Both the position numbers and the translations under genes were made by a program. The notes beneath the pieces are model-generated. The model had not been told where the DNA came from. It saw only the letters and a program-made list of their open reading frames with translations, and did no database searches. Positions 7,675 to 16,010 of a DNA stretch of 31,606 nucleotides are shown in pieces (the first letter of the stretch is position 1; each line of letters starts with the position of its first letter). The stretch is from an uncultured Lacticaseibacillus sp. Lineage in GTDB: Bacteria; Bacillota; Bacilli; Lactobacillales; Lactobacillaceae. Location: NCBI GenBank assembly GCA_934293835.1, contig CAKQZO010000005.1, forward strand, positions 1 to 31,606. The letters are read 5' to 3'.

Positions 7675-8439
7675 GTGGCCACTGCAAAATACCAGCGCGT
7701 GGAGCAGACGCTGCTCGCTCGAATTCAAGACGGCACCTATCCTGAAGGCAGTCTCATCCCCAAAGAAACCGCCCTGATCGCCGAGTTCGGAGTCAGTCGG
7801 CCGACGATTCGCCAGGCGATTCAACAATTGGTCGATCAAGGCTTTCTCGAAAAAAAGCGCAAGCGCGGCACTCTCGTTCGTCAAACCAAACGCGCCCAAG
7901 AGTTCACGCATGTGCTTCAAAGCTACGATCAAGAGATGGCCGCAAAAGGCATCGCCACCAAAATTCAGGTTCTGGTGTGTCGCCAAAAAACCGCATCTCT
8001 CGAAGTCCAAACCGCGCTCGGCTTAGAGCCAGAGGCGCAAGTCTACGAGTTGATGCGGCTACGATTTGCTAATGGCGCACCGGTCGTTTTAGTCACGTCC
8101 TATTTGCCTGTCGCACCACTGCCAGGGTTAATCGAGGTTGATTTTACCAAGCAGTCGCTTTACGCTGAACTCGACGCCCGCGGTTTGCGGATCACCAACG
8201 TTCAGCGCAAATTAAAGGTGCAAGCCGCAGACGAAACCACCAGCGCCTTGTTGGCCGTCGCCCCAGCCGCGCCACTATTTTACTTCCATACTACTGGGCG
8301 CACAGCAGACGGCACCCGACTGGAGTATTCGATCGCCAACTATCGCGGCGACACGAACTACTTCGTCTTCGACCTCGACCTTGCTTCCGGGCGCAACCAA
8401 CTCTACACCCCAGACGGTCAGCCTCTCAGCTATCTATAG
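7675..8439 (+). CDS. GntR/HutC-family regulator with UTRA domain
   Basis: Protein of 254 residues: N-terminal winged helix (GTYPEGSLIPKETALIAEFG near residue 19, SRPTIRQAIQQLVDQGFL near 40, then basic KKRKRGTLV) and a C-terminal UTRA ligand-binding domain from about residue 90 (LMRLRFANGAPVVLVTSYLP near 126; LEYSIANYRGDTNYFVFDL near 223). GTG start at 7675 after AAAGGAGG. It is co-transcribed with deoC and probably binds the palindrome at 6890-6917, with a sugar phosphate or related ligand. The gene ends 6 bases inside the convergent ogt gene. Confidence 0.88.
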   Translation: MATAKYQRVEQTLLARIQDGTYPEGSLIPKETALIAEFGVSRPTIRQAIQQLVDQGFLEKKRKRGTLVRQTKRAQEFTHVLQSYDQEMAAKGIATKIQVLVCRQKTASLEVQTALGLEPEAQVYELMRLRFANGAPVVLVTSYLPVAPLPGLIEVDFTKQSLYAELDARGLRITNVQRKLKVQAADETTSALLAVAPAAPLFYFHTTGRTADGTRLEYSIANYRGDTNYFVFDLDLASGRNQLYTPDGQPLSYL

Positions 8440-8925
8440 CGCGCGTTCTAACGCCAGCAACGCCCGCTTGCGGTCAACGCCTCCGGCATACCCGGTGAGC
8501 TGGCCGTTGACGCCGACGACGCGGTGGCACGGCACCACGATGCTCAAGGGATTGTGCCCCACCGCCCCGCCGATCGCCCGCGGCGACGTCTTATGGCCGA
8601 GTTGTTCGGCAACGATCTGCGCCAACTCGGTATAAGTGACCGTTGTGCCTCGTGGTATCGTGCATAACGCCCGCTGAACCGCCTGGCGATACGGCGTCCC
8701 GGAAAAATGAAGTGCCGGTTTGGGGGCCTCTTCACCAGCGAAATATGCCGTCAGCCAGGTCTTAGCCGCCTGCAGGCTCGCGTTATCCCCTTCCGGCACC
8801 GTCGCCAGATCCCAACTGCCACCGTAATAGGCCTGACCTTCAAACCAGACGCCCCACAGCGCCTGCGCATCGCCAATCAGGGTCAGTGGCCCCAGTGGCG
8901 AAGCAAAAGTTGTCTGTTGTCGCAT
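8434..8925 (-). CDS. ogt: Methylated-DNA-protein-cysteine methyltransferase
   Basis: Suicide repair enzyme that takes O6-methyl groups from guanine onto its own cysteine. The protein (163 residues) carries the active-site PCHRVVG near residue 131, preceded by the helix-turn-helix region TVTYTELAQ near 94 and AIGGAVGHNPLSIVVP near 115, then GQLTGYAGG near 141 with the conserved tail. Normal length for Ogt. The frame extends to 9096, but the ATG at 8925 follows GGAGGTGATTTG. An SOS-box-like element sits in its promoter. It is divergent from the fructosamine kinase-like gene and converges on the GntR gene. Confidence 0.93.
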   Translation of the reverse strand: MRQQTTFASPLGPLTLIGDAQALWGVWFEGQAYYGGSWDLATVPEGDNASLQAAKTWLTAYFAGEEAPKPALHFSGTPYRQAVQRALCTIPRGTTVTYTELAQIVAEQLGHKTSPRAIGGAVGHNPLSIVVPCHRVVGVNGQLTGYAGGVDRKRALLALERAL

Positions 8926-8944
8926 CAAATCACCTCCATCATTA

Positions 8945-8966
8945 ATTATACTCGAACAAGCGTTCT
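8945..8966 (-). promoter_or_regulatory. ogt promoter -10 box with SOS-box-like LexA site
   Basis: Minus-strand TATAAT (8945-8950) stands 19 bases upstream of the ogt start. Immediately upstream, 8953-8966 reads CGAACAAGCGTTCT on the plus strand, matching the Gram-positive SOS box CGAACNNNNGTTCG except for the last base. LexA bound there would cover the -10/-35 spacer of ogt. No good -35 is visible. Confidence 0.5.
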
Positions 8967-9001
8967 GATGCGTGCTTTTTTCACACAAGGAGGTCTTTTT
9001 C

Positions 9002-9856
9002 ATGGATGCCCATTGGTTAGCCAAGCTACCCGCCCCCCCAATCACCACGATCACCCCCGTCAGCGGCGGTGATGTGAACGCGGCATACCACCTCAATGCC
9101 GGCGGCCACGAATATTTCCTGCTCGTCCAACCCCACCAGCCAGCAAATTTCTATGCCGGCGAGGTGGCCGGGCTGCAGGCCTTCGCCGAAGCGAAGGTAA
9201 CCGCTCCGCGGGTGATCGCTCACGGCCAGATTCTGGGGGATGCGTACCTATTGTTGAATTTCTTACCCACCGGTCACGGCACCCAGCTCGATCTCGGCCA
9301 CCTCGTCGCCACCTTGCACCAACACCACAGTCCGACTGGCCGCTTCGGCTTCAGTCAGCCGTATGCTGGCACCAGCGTCAGCTTCGCCAACCCCTGGTCA
9401 GACTCTTGGCCCGCGCTGTTCGTCCACCAGCGCCTCGATGTCCTCGACGCGGCTTTGTTAGCCAAGCATCTGTGGCGGCCACGCCAGCGCGCCGCATTCT
9501 TGGAGGCACGCGCACACATCGTGACCACCCTGCAGAACCATCCCAGCCAACCTGTGCTGTTGCATGGCGACCTGTGGGCGGGCAACTACCTCTTCTTAGA
9601 CGATGGGCGCCCGGCCTTGATCGATCCCGCGGCGTGGTATGGTGATCGCGAGTTTGATATCGGCATCACCACCGTTTTTGGTGGTTTCACCGATGACTTT
9701 TACCGCGGCTATCAAAGCCAACTTCCGCTGGCGGCCGGATTTACCTACCGCATGCACTTTTACCGCCTGTATTACCTGATGGTGCACCTCGACAAGTTTG
9801 GCCCCAACTACACTGGCAGCGTGCAGGCGGAGCTTCAGGCGATCAATGCCGGCTAA
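9002..9856 (+). CDS. Fructosamine kinase family protein
   Basis: Kinase of 284 residues, of the fructosamine-3-kinase/aminoglycoside phosphotransferase fold. Such enzymes phosphorylate ketosamine adducts of sugars on amines so that they break down (protein or metabolite deglycation). N-lobe: SGGDVNAAYHL near residue 21 and EYFLLVQ near 38; the usual lysine is not obvious in this stretch. C-lobe: catalytic loop LLHGDLWAGNYLF near 185 and metal-binding LIDPAAWYGDREFDI near 205. The ATG at 9002 follows AAGGAGG (8978-8984). It is divergent from ogt. The substrate cannot be told from sequence. Confidence 0.83.
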   Translation: MDAHWLAKLPAPPITTITPVSGGDVNAAYHLNAGGHEYFLLVQPHQPANFYAGEVAGLQAFAEAKVTAPRVIAHGQILGDAYLLLNFLPTGHGTQLDLGHLVATLHQHHSPTGRFGFSQPYAGTSVSFANPWSDSWPALFVHQRLDVLDAALLAKHLWRPRQRAAFLEARAHIVTTLQNHPSQPVLLHGDLWAGNYLFLDDGRPALIDPAAWYGDREFDIGITTVFGGFTDDFYRGYQSQLPLAAGFTYRMHFYRLYYLMVHLDKFGPNYTGSVQAELQAINAG

Positions 9857-9985
9857 CCGCCTTTTGTCACAGCTCGTCTTCAAATCATCCGACTAACGTC
9901 ACACTTTCGCCACATCTGCCGGTTAGTATAAACAACATAGAAATAAGCTACCCCCTTATTTCTACCCCACTTTTTCATTACTCTT

Positions 9986-10093
9986 GCCAGATGGTGCTCC
10001 CACACCATTTGGCCTTCACTCCTCCAAAGTGAAAGGTGCGTTTTCGCACCACCCCAACCCTTTTTTGCCGCCAAGCCCATGGCGGCTTTTTTG
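9986..10093 (+). ncRNA. Possible small structured RNA ending in a terminator
   Basis: Three consecutive hairpins precede a rho-independent terminator: GCCAgATGGTG...CACCATtTGGC (9986-10012), CCTTCACT...AGTGAAAGG (10013-10036) and GGTGCG-TTTT-CGCACC (10035-10050), then the terminator at 10067-10093. A weak -10 (TATAAA near 9927) lies upstream. It could be an independent small RNA or the structured 3' end of the fructosamine kinase mRNA. No known RNA family was recognised. The 244-base interval 9857-10100 holds no convincing gene. Confidence 0.35.
10067..10093 (+). terminator. Rho-independent terminator after the fructosamine kinase gene
   Basis: GCCGCC, 8-base loop, GGCGGC, then TTTTTTG on the plus strand. 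On the minus strand the hairpin is followed by A residues, so it does not serve the convergent MFS gene that ends 8 bases away. Confidence 0.8.
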
Positions 10094-10100
10094 TTGCGCA

Positions 10101-11474
10101 TTACCGCGATGCGGTGGCCCTTTGACTCGGCAGGCGCAGCCCCAGTAGCAGCCCCGCCAATCCGACGAACGCGAAGGCCAAGAACGTCACCCGAAAGCCG
10201 AGCAAATCATTCCCGGAGGCCGCTTGGACCTGGGCCAAAATCAAGGTCGCCACCGCGACGCCGGCAGAACCTAGCAACTGCCGACAAGCCGTCGTGACCG
10301 CCGTCCCATCGGCGATCAGCGTCTTCGGCAGCGCGTTGGCCCCAGCAGTGACCGCTGGCATCATGACAAAGGCATTCCCAGACTCAGTGATGATCGCACC
10401 GCAGATCGCCAACGGTAAATTCAGCACCGCGGTAAACAGGCCCATCAACAAGAACCCTGCCGTGATCAGCCCCATTCCGATCAACACGACAAGGCGTGGC
10501 CCGAACTGATCGAGCAATTTGCCCGCACGCGGGTTTAACAGGCTCAAGCACACTGCCGCTGGCACCAGCGATAATCCGGAAACCAAGGGTGACACATGCA
10601 AGATCGTCTGAAAATACAGCGGCATGATGATCGTCGTCACGATCAGGCCGATATAAGAGATCCCCGTCAACAGCACCGATTGTGTGTAGCGCTTAGTCGC
10701 AAAGACGCGCAACTGCAATAGTGGTCGAACCTTTTGCAATTGACGAACAACAAACCAGACCCCTAACCCCAAGGCAACCACCAGCAACACGATCAAGCTC
10801 AACCTCAGCCCTGAATGGGTGATCTCAGACATTGTGTATAATATCGTTGGGAAACTCGCCGCCAGAATCACACTCAGCCAGTCTAGCTGGCTAGGCGCAT
10901 GCGGCATGACATCCTTGATGGTTCTGAACGAAACTGCAAAGACACCGAGTGCCACAACGAGAAACAGAATGAACAAGGCCTGCCAAGAAAACCACGTCAA
11001 CAACACACCTGAGATGATCGGCCCGACGGCGAGTGCCGAACCCATCACCAGGCCTGCCACACCCATGACCTGACCGCGCTGGGCTTCTGGCGTGATCGTC
11101 AGCAATACCGTCTGAAAGCTAGGAAAAATAATCCCGACGGCCAGGGCCTCTAATAACCGGCCACCGAGCAACACGCCAAAGCTCGGCGCCCAGACACACA
11201 AGGCCGTTCCGATGGCGAAGGTCAGCACCACGCTCTGAAACAGGCGCTTAAACCCGACGTTAGCCAACAGCCACGGACTGACAGGAATCATCAGGCTCAT
11301 CACCAACATGAACCCCGTTGTCAGCCACGCCACGGTGCTGGCACTGACCCCGAAGCTGCGCATGAACGCCGGATAGGCTGTGCTCAGCGCTGATTGCGAG
11401 ATCGACATTGAAAACGTGCCGGTGAGCAAAGTTGCAATGAACGCCGGCCGACTGAACGATTGAGTAGTTTCCAC
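10101..11474 (-). CDS. MFS drug exporter, DHA2-like
   Basis: Polytopic protein of 457 residues with about 14 membrane segments, typical of the DHA2 (drug:H+ antiporter, 14-helix) group. Seen: SMSISQSALSTAYPAFMRSF in helix 1, the loop after helix 2 WLLANVGFKRLF near residue 66, GGRLLEALAVGIIFPSFQTV near 98, and motif C-like GVAGLVMGSALAVGPIISG near 132, which marks exporters of this family. I place the start at a GTG (11474, VETTQSF) although the ribosome site is weak; the frame is open to 11576. Its -10 box TATAAT is at 11509-11514. The exported substrate is unknown. Confidence 0.8.
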   Translation of the reverse strand: METTQSFSRPAFIATLLTGTFSMSISQSALSTAYPAFMRSFGVSASTVAWLTTGFMLVMSLMIPVSPWLLANVGFKRLFQSVVLTFAIGTALCVWAPSFGVLLGGRLLEALAVGIIFPSFQTVLLTITPEAQRGQVMGVAGLVMGSALAVGPIISGVLLTWFSWQALFILFLVVALGVFAVSFRTIKDVMPHAPSQLDWLSVILAASFPTILYTMSEITHSGLRLSLIVLLVVALGLGVWFVVRQLQKVRPLLQLRVFATKRYTQSVLLTGISYIGLIVTTIIMPLYFQTILHVSPLVSGLSLVPAAVCLSLLNPRAGKLLDQFGPRLVVLIGMGLITAGFLLMGLFTAVLNLPLAICGAIITESGNAFVMMPAVTAGANALPKTLIADGTAVTTACRQLLGSAGVAVATLILAQVQAASGNDLLGFRVTFLAFAFVGLAGLLLGLRLPSQRATASR

Positions 11475-11508
11475 AATATTTCGCTTCTTTCTGATACACT
11501 CCGCCTCT

Positions 11509-11514
11509 ATTATA
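11509..11514 (-). promoter_or_regulatory. -10 box of the MFS exporter gene
   Basis: Perfect TATAAT on the minus strand 34 bases upstream of the proposed GTG start; the -35 position (GATGCA, 11532-11537) is poor. Confidence 0.4.
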
Positions 11515-11542
11515 AGGCATCCCAAAATTTTTGCATCACGCC

Positions 11543-11584
11543 AAAAAAATCTCGTTGCCTCTGGTATCAGGCGCAACGAGATTT
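11543..11584 (-). terminator. Terminator of the rpiR transcript
   Basis: Minus strand: AAATCTCGTTGC, 14-base loop, GCAACGAGATTT, continuing as a run of T. It starts 3 bases after the stop of the RpiR gene and ends the whole nan minus-strand cluster. Confidence 0.88.
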
Positions 11585-11587
11585 GTC

Positions 11588-12406
11588 CTACTCATGATGA
11601 AGCTTATGTTCCATGATCAACTCGACCGTCCCTTGCAGGCGCTGCCGGTAAATCTCATTATCCAATAACATCGTCGTCAAGATATCCAGCACATACATAC
11701 TGGCAAATTGACTGTTGACGAACCTGCTATTATCGACAAAATTGGCACTTTTAACGATCACCGAAAAGTCGACCAGTGCCGCCAGCGGGCTTTCGGCAAA
11801 AGCGGTGATGCCGATCAAGCGCGCCCCGTTGGTCTTGCCCATGGCCGCAGCATCGTTCACTTCCCGCGAACTGCCAGAATTCGATAGCACGACCACCGCA
11901 TCTGCGGCGGACATCAACGACGCATTGATGAACATCATATGCGTGTCCGTCGTGCACAGGGTGTCGATCCCCATGCGAATCAGGCGCTGACTGAACTCCT
12001 CGGCGGTGTAGCCCGAACTACCTTGCCCGTAGACATACACTCGCCGCGCACTGCTGACGACCTGCACGATCTTTTCAAGCTGGTGCATATCGAGGTGCGC
12101 CCAGGTTCCCTGAAGCATTTTGGAATAGATTGAAAACACCTTATCGCCCGCGGTTCCAGTATCGGGAGGTGGCACCTGGATCCCTTGCGCAGAGGCCAGT
12201 TGCACCTTGAAGGCAGAGAAGTCTGGACAGCCCATCTTCTTGACGAAGCGGGTCACTGTCGCCGTCCCCACCCCGGCGGCCTTAGCCAGCTCGGCGATGT
12301 GCATCTCTTGAACGCGATCGGGATGCTGCGTGACCAGCAATGCGAGCTTGCGTTCTTGCCGCGCAAGGCGCGGGAATGCCGCTTCGATTTGATCCAAAAT
12401 ACTCAT
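11588..12406 (-). CDS. RpiR/MurR-family regulator of the sialic acid locus
   Basis: Protein of 272 residues: N-terminal HTH_6 domain (MSILDQIEAAFPRLARQERK, then AAGVGTATVTRFVKKMGCPDF near residue 43) and a C-terminal SIS sugar-phosphate-binding domain (VYVYGQGSSGYTAEEFSQRL near 130; AVVVLSNSGSSREV near 175). RpiR proteins of this type regulate nan loci, usually sensing ManNAc-6-P or GlcNAc-6-P. A GTG at 12421 is an alternative start; the ATG at 12406 (MSILDQ) fits the family, though its ribosome site (GGTGGGTG) is imperfect. It lies 47 bases after the symporter gene, where a possible internal -10 (TATGAT) is seen. Confidence 0.85.
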   Translation of the reverse strand: MSILDQIEAAFPRLARQERKLALLVTQHPDRVQEMHIAELAKAAGVGTATVTRFVKKMGCPDFSAFKVQLASAQGIQVPPPDTGTAGDKVFSIYSKMLQGTWAHLDMHQLEKIVQVVSSARRVYVYGQGSSGYTAEEFSQRLIRMGIDTLCTTDTHMMFINASLMSAADAVVVLSNSGSSREVNDAAAMGKTNGARLIGITAFAESPLAALVDFSVIVKSANFVDNSRFVNSQFASMYVLDILTTMLLDNEIYRQRLQGTVELIMEHKLHHE

Positions 12407-12453
12407 GAGTTCACCCACCACTTACGCATTTTATTTTATCATAGCACAAAAGC

Positions 12454-13965
12454 TTATTTCTTCGGTGCTTTGTATGTCATGTTGATCGTCTTGGCGGTGA
12501 GGCCATCAACATTCTTGCCAAACTTCGGCGTGATCAGGCCAACCAGCCACGCGACGATGAAGGCGACTAAGAATGACAGGCAGGAGATGATGAATGGGCT
12601 GGTGCTGGTTTGATCGACGATCCAAGTCACTGCGGCTGACACGATCAAGCCGATGACAGAAGACAAGCCGTTGGCGGCGCGGGTGAAGATCCCGGCAGAG
12701 AAGATTCCGGCAACTGGTACCCCGAACAGGCCCGTGATCGTCAGGAACAGGTCCCATGTGCCGGAAGCGTTCCCGGCCAGTAGGTAGATTGCGATGCCGA
12801 GTGAGAACAGACCGGAGACGGCGATGATGACGCGTGCCAAGTTGACATCAGAGAGGCCGGTCTTCTTGTGATCGAAGAAGCGCTGCTTGATGTCGGTGAC
12901 AAAACACGATGAAATCGCGTTCAGACTAGAGGCAATGGTCGATTGCGCCGCAGCAAAAATCGCGGCAACAATCAGGCCCGCCACCCCGGCTGGGATCTCA
13001 GTGACAATGAAGTAAGGGACGATCGCACTGGTCGTCATGCCATGCGGCACCCCGCCGTTGTGCGCATAGAAAGAATACAAGACGGTTCCCATCCCGTAGA
13101 AGATCGGAATTGTGATGAAGGCCAACAACCCGTTCGTCCACAACGACTTTTTGGTCTCGGCCATGGAGCTCGTCGTCTGATACCGCTGCACGACGTCTTG
13201 GCTGGCCGTATATTGATAAAGGTTGTTGAAGATCGACCCGGCGAAAATGATCGGAATAAAGCGGCCAATCTCGGAGGGCTGGAAATCGAGACTGGAGAAG
13301 AACTTTTTGCCTTGAACCGCATCACCCATCACAGTTCCCCAGCCACCATGGACGAGGTGTGCGCCGAGCAGCGACACCAACAGCGCCCCGCCGAGCAACA
13401 AGATGCCTTGAATGACATCAGACCAAATGACCCCTTCGATGCCGCCCAAAAACGTGTAGACAATACACAGTCCGCCAACGAACAGCGCAATGAGGATTGG
13501 GTTGATCGAGCTGACACTGGTGATGGCGATGATCGGCAGGTAAATCACGATCGCGACCCGGCCGATGTGATACAGCATGAACAAGACGCTACCGAGCACC
13601 CGCATCACGGGGTTAAACCGCTCTTCGAGGTATTCATAAGCGGTCGTGACCTTGAGTTTGCGGAAGAACGGCACGTAATACTTAATCAAAAACGGAATGA
13701 TCAAAACGATGGAAATGTTCCCGACGGCATAACTCCAGTCCGTCAGAAAAGACTTTTCAGGCGTCGACATGAAGGTGATCGCCGACAAGGTCGTCGCATA
13801 AATGCTGAAACCCGCCGCCCAGGCAGGAATCTTGCCTTCCGCCTTGAAGAAGGCATCGGTGCTTTTGCTTGCGCGCCGGGTGAAATACATCCCTACGAAC
13901 AACATGGCGAGTAAATAAACGACCAAAACGATCCAATTTAACGTCCCAAATTCAGGTTTAGTCAT
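12454..13965 (-). CDS. Sodium:solute symporter (SSS), probable sialic acid transporter
   Basis: Membrane protein of 503 residues with about 13 helices. SSS features: N-terminal WIVLVVYLLAMLFVGMYFTR near residue 11, GKIPAWAAGFSIYATTLSAI near 44, FLGGIEGVIWSDVIQGILLL near 172 (the SSS signature region), and FAAAQSTIASSLNAISSCFV near 335, which carries the Na+-site Ser/Thr residues. The context of nanA, nanE, a ROK kinase and an RpiR gene points to Na+-driven uptake of N-acetylneuraminate or a related sialic acid. Its start overlaps the antiporter stop by four bases (ATGA) with GAGGT upstream. Substrate inferred from context. Confidence 0.85.
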   Translation of the reverse strand: MTKPEFGTLNWIVLVVYLLAMLFVGMYFTRRASKSTDAFFKAEGKIPAWAAGFSIYATTLSAITFMSTPEKSFLTDWSYAVGNISIVLIIPFLIKYYVPFFRKLKVTTAYEYLEERFNPVMRVLGSVLFMLYHIGRVAIVIYLPIIAITSVSSINPILIALFVGGLCIVYTFLGGIEGVIWSDVIQGILLLGGALLVSLLGAHLVHGGWGTVMGDAVQGKKFFSSLDFQPSEIGRFIPIIFAGSIFNNLYQYTASQDVVQRYQTTSSMAETKKSLWTNGLLAFITIPIFYGMGTVLYSFYAHNGGVPHGMTTSAIVPYFIVTEIPAGVAGLIVAAIFAAAQSTIASSLNAISSCFVTDIKQRFFDHKKTGLSDVNLARVIIAVSGLFSLGIAIYLLAGNASGTWDLFLTITGLFGVPVAGIFSAGIFTRAANGLSSVIGLIVSAAVTWIVDQTSTSPFIISCLSFLVAFIVAWLVGLITPKFGKNVDGLTAKTINMTYKAPKK

Positions 13966-15149
13966 GATTTTACCTCATTAGGTTGAATTGATGGCATTGT
14001 TTTTGTTTGATGTTGAATGAGTGCTTTGAGAATCATCGGCGCGATCAAGGTAGTGACGACGGTGACGACGATCATCGCTGTATAGTGATTCTGATCGATC
14101 AGATGCGCGCCGAGGGCGACATTGGCAACGACTAGTGCCATCTCACCACGAGAGATCATCCCCGCGCCAACAATCTGACTCTCCGACCAGCTAAGCCGGA
14201 ACAACCGTGCACCTAGCGCCCCACCGATCTGCTTGCCGAGGATCGCAATGATGATCAGCGCCGCGATAAAGCCGAGGTCGTGGCCCATGCCGGTAAAGCT
14301 GATGTTCAGGCCAATCGACACGAAAAATACTGGAATGAAGACCGCATAGCCAATCGGCTCGACCTTGAGCGCCAAAGCCTTCTGGTGAGACGTTTCAGAA
14401 ATCGCCAACCCGGCAATGTAGGCGCCTAAGACGTCAGACATCCCGCAGGCAACGGCGATCGCGGCAAAGCCGAAGCACAAGATCATCGCCGCTGTCGTTT
14501 CGTTCTCACTAGCGGTAAGTTTGCAAAATAGCGCCAAGAATTTGGGCACCACCCATTTTGCAAGGACTCCCATGATGACGAAGAAAAGCACCTTCGGCAA
14601 TAACGTCAGCCAAAACGGCTGGTCGGTGGCCGCACCGGTACCGAAAAACGCGACGCATAAACCGAGTAGAATAACGCACATAATATCGTCGGCGACCGCC
14701 GCACCGAGAATGATTGCCCCGGCAGGCGTGTTCAGCCGGCCCATTTCCTTGAGGACCTGCACCGTGATCGACACCGATGTCGCGCTGAGGATCAAGCCAA
14801 TGAACAAACTGGTCGTCCAGCTGAATCCAAACACCACCGCGCACAACAGCAGTGCCAACACGGTCGGAAACAGCACGCCAAGCGTGGCGACGGTCAGCGC
14901 CGGCTTCCAGTATTTCATCAACATTCCGAAGTCACCTTCGAGCCCAGCAATGAACATCAAGACGATCACCCCAATCTCGGCAAAATAGCGGATGAACGTC
15001 GTCGGGGTTAGCAGGTGCAACAGCGCCGGCCCGGCAATGATGCCGACCAATAGCTCCCCGATCACGCTGGGAAACTTGAAGCTGTTCGACAGATGCGCCC
15101 CGATCTTGGTCAAGAGAAGAATGATTACTAGTTGCACTAAGTAGGTCAT
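13962..15149 (-). CDS. Na+/H+ antiporter (CPA2, NapA/GerN-like)
   Basis: Polytopic protein of 395 residues in the Na+/H+ exchanger fold. A VADDIMCVILLG segment near residue 153 contains the paired aspartates typical of electrogenic NapA/NhaA-type antiporters. Early helices (LLLTKIGAHLSNSFKFPSVI near 10, GELLVGIIAGP near 31) match the CPA2 family. It is a membrane-only protein with no C-terminal TrkA-N/RCK domain, unlike Kef channels. Four bases after the isomerase gene and overlapping the symporter start, it is tightly bound into the operon. It may recycle the Na+ that enters with sialic acid. Presence in a nan operon is unusual. Confidence 0.83.
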   Translation of the reverse strand: MTYLVQLVIILLLTKIGAHLSNSFKFPSVIGELLVGIIAGPALLHLLTPTTFIRYFAEIGVIVLMFIAGLEGDFGMLMKYWKPALTVATLGVLFPTVLALLLCAVVFGFSWTTSLFIGLILSATSVSITVQVLKEMGRLNTPAGAIILGAAVADDIMCVILLGLCVAFFGTGAATDQPFWLTLLPKVLFFVIMGVLAKWVVPKFLALFCKLTASENETTAAMILCFGFAAIAVACGMSDVLGAYIAGLAISETSHQKALALKVEPIGYAVFIPVFFVSIGLNISFTGMGHDLGFIAALIIIAILGKQIGGALGARLFRLSWSESQIVGAGMISRGEMALVVANVALGAHLIDQNHYTAMIVVTVVTTLIAPMILKALIQHQTKTMPSIQPNEVKS

Positions 15150-15153
15150 GGCA

Positions 15154-15888
15154 CTACCCGGCCGCCAGCGCGGTATTGACCAAGGCTAGCTGGGTCGCAA
15201 AGGCCTCGGGGGCAATTGCATACTCGATAAATACTGGGATTTCCGGGGCTAACGCACTCACTAATGCCTGCCAATCGGTTTGCCCAGTACCCAGCATCAC
15301 GGTTTCTTGATTACGAATATCTTTGAGGTGAAAGACCGTGATCACATCTTGAAGAGCGGCAAACGCCTCTTCCGGTCGGGACGCCACCCAATACCAATTT
15401 CCAGCATCGAAGGTGTACCCTAACGCTGGCACTGCTTTTAGCACCGTACGCAGGCGCTCGGCAAACGCTGGCATCTGACCGTCAACATTCGGCTGATTCT
15501 CGACTGTCAGCTGGCCCGGATAAGTTGCCACCAGCGCCTGCAAGTGCGCATAAGTCGCCGCGCTGACCCCCGTTGGATCGCCGAGGCTGATCTTCAACCC
15601 GCCGATGTGATGTCTGCTGGCGAGCGCAAGGTAGTCGGCCAAATGGTCGTTGAGCTTGCCGGCAGTGAACAATTGCTCGGGAATGGAGAAGTACAACCCC
15701 CAGCCTTGCGCCTTGCACAAGGTGTCAATCATGAACAACTCACGTTCTCGCGTCGCCGCAGAGAAGAATTCGCCGCGCACTTCAACATTAGCGATGGGCT
15801 GATCGATGAGCGTTTTTAGACAGGTGAACTGACTTGTGCCGGTTTGTAGTGCGGTCAGAAAAACCGCCGTGTTAACTGATGCTTGCAT
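15154..15888 (-). CDS. Sugar-phosphate isomerase/epimerase-like TIM barrel
   Basis: Protein of 244 residues of the xylose-isomerase-like (AP endonuclease 2) superfamily. Barrel strands with metal-ligand-type residues: IANVEVRGEFF near residue 32, LTVENQPNVDG near 127, LGYTFDAGNWYWV near 152, ITVFHLKDIRN near 178 and IPVFIEYAI near 213; these supply Glu, Asp, His and Glu candidates for a divalent metal site. It is slightly shorter than typical members. Its place in the nan operon suggests conversion of a sialic-acid-related sugar, but no substrate can be assigned. ATG at 15888 with AAGGGCGG upstream. Confidence 0.7.
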   Translation of the reverse strand: MQASVNTAVFLTALQTGTSQFTCLKTLIDQPIANVEVRGEFFSAATRERELFMIDTLCKAQGWGLYFSIPEQLFTAGKLNDHLADYLALASRHHIGGLKISLGDPTGVSAATYAHLQALVATYPGQLTVENQPNVDGQMPAFAERLRTVLKAVPALGYTFDAGNWYWVASRPEEAFAALQDVITVFHLKDIRNQETVMLGTGQTDWQALVSALAPEIPVFIEYAIAPEAFATQLALVNTALAAG

Positions 15889-15908
15889 AGTAATGCCGCC
15901 CTTCTGTG

Positions 15909-15960
15909 CAAAATAAAAACCGCATCGACCCCATCCAAAAAGATGGGCTCTTTGCGGTTA
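15909..15960 (-). terminator. Terminator between the ROK kinase and isomerase genes
   Basis: Minus strand: AACCGCA and TGCGGTT pair around an inner CCCATC/GATGGG hairpin, followed by TTTTATTTTG. It should end or attenuate the kinase transcript, so the isomerase-antiporter-symporter-rpiR part may depend on read-through or its own promoter. Confidence 0.75.
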
Positions 15961-16010
15961 TACTTTCAGCGGCTGATTACGCTAAGCAGTGTGTCACGGG
16001 TTTTTTTATT

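Noticed and set aside
9880..10101. Minus-strand 73-codon frame between the fructosamine kinase and MFS genes
   Set aside because: No ribosome site or recognisable protein features, and it runs through the hairpins and terminator.
12943..13914. Long plus-strand open frame (323 codons) inside the SSS symporter region
   Set aside because: It is antisense to a clear symporter gene. Its product is an Arg/Asp/His-rich composition with no fold, as expected from the mirror of GC-rich codons.
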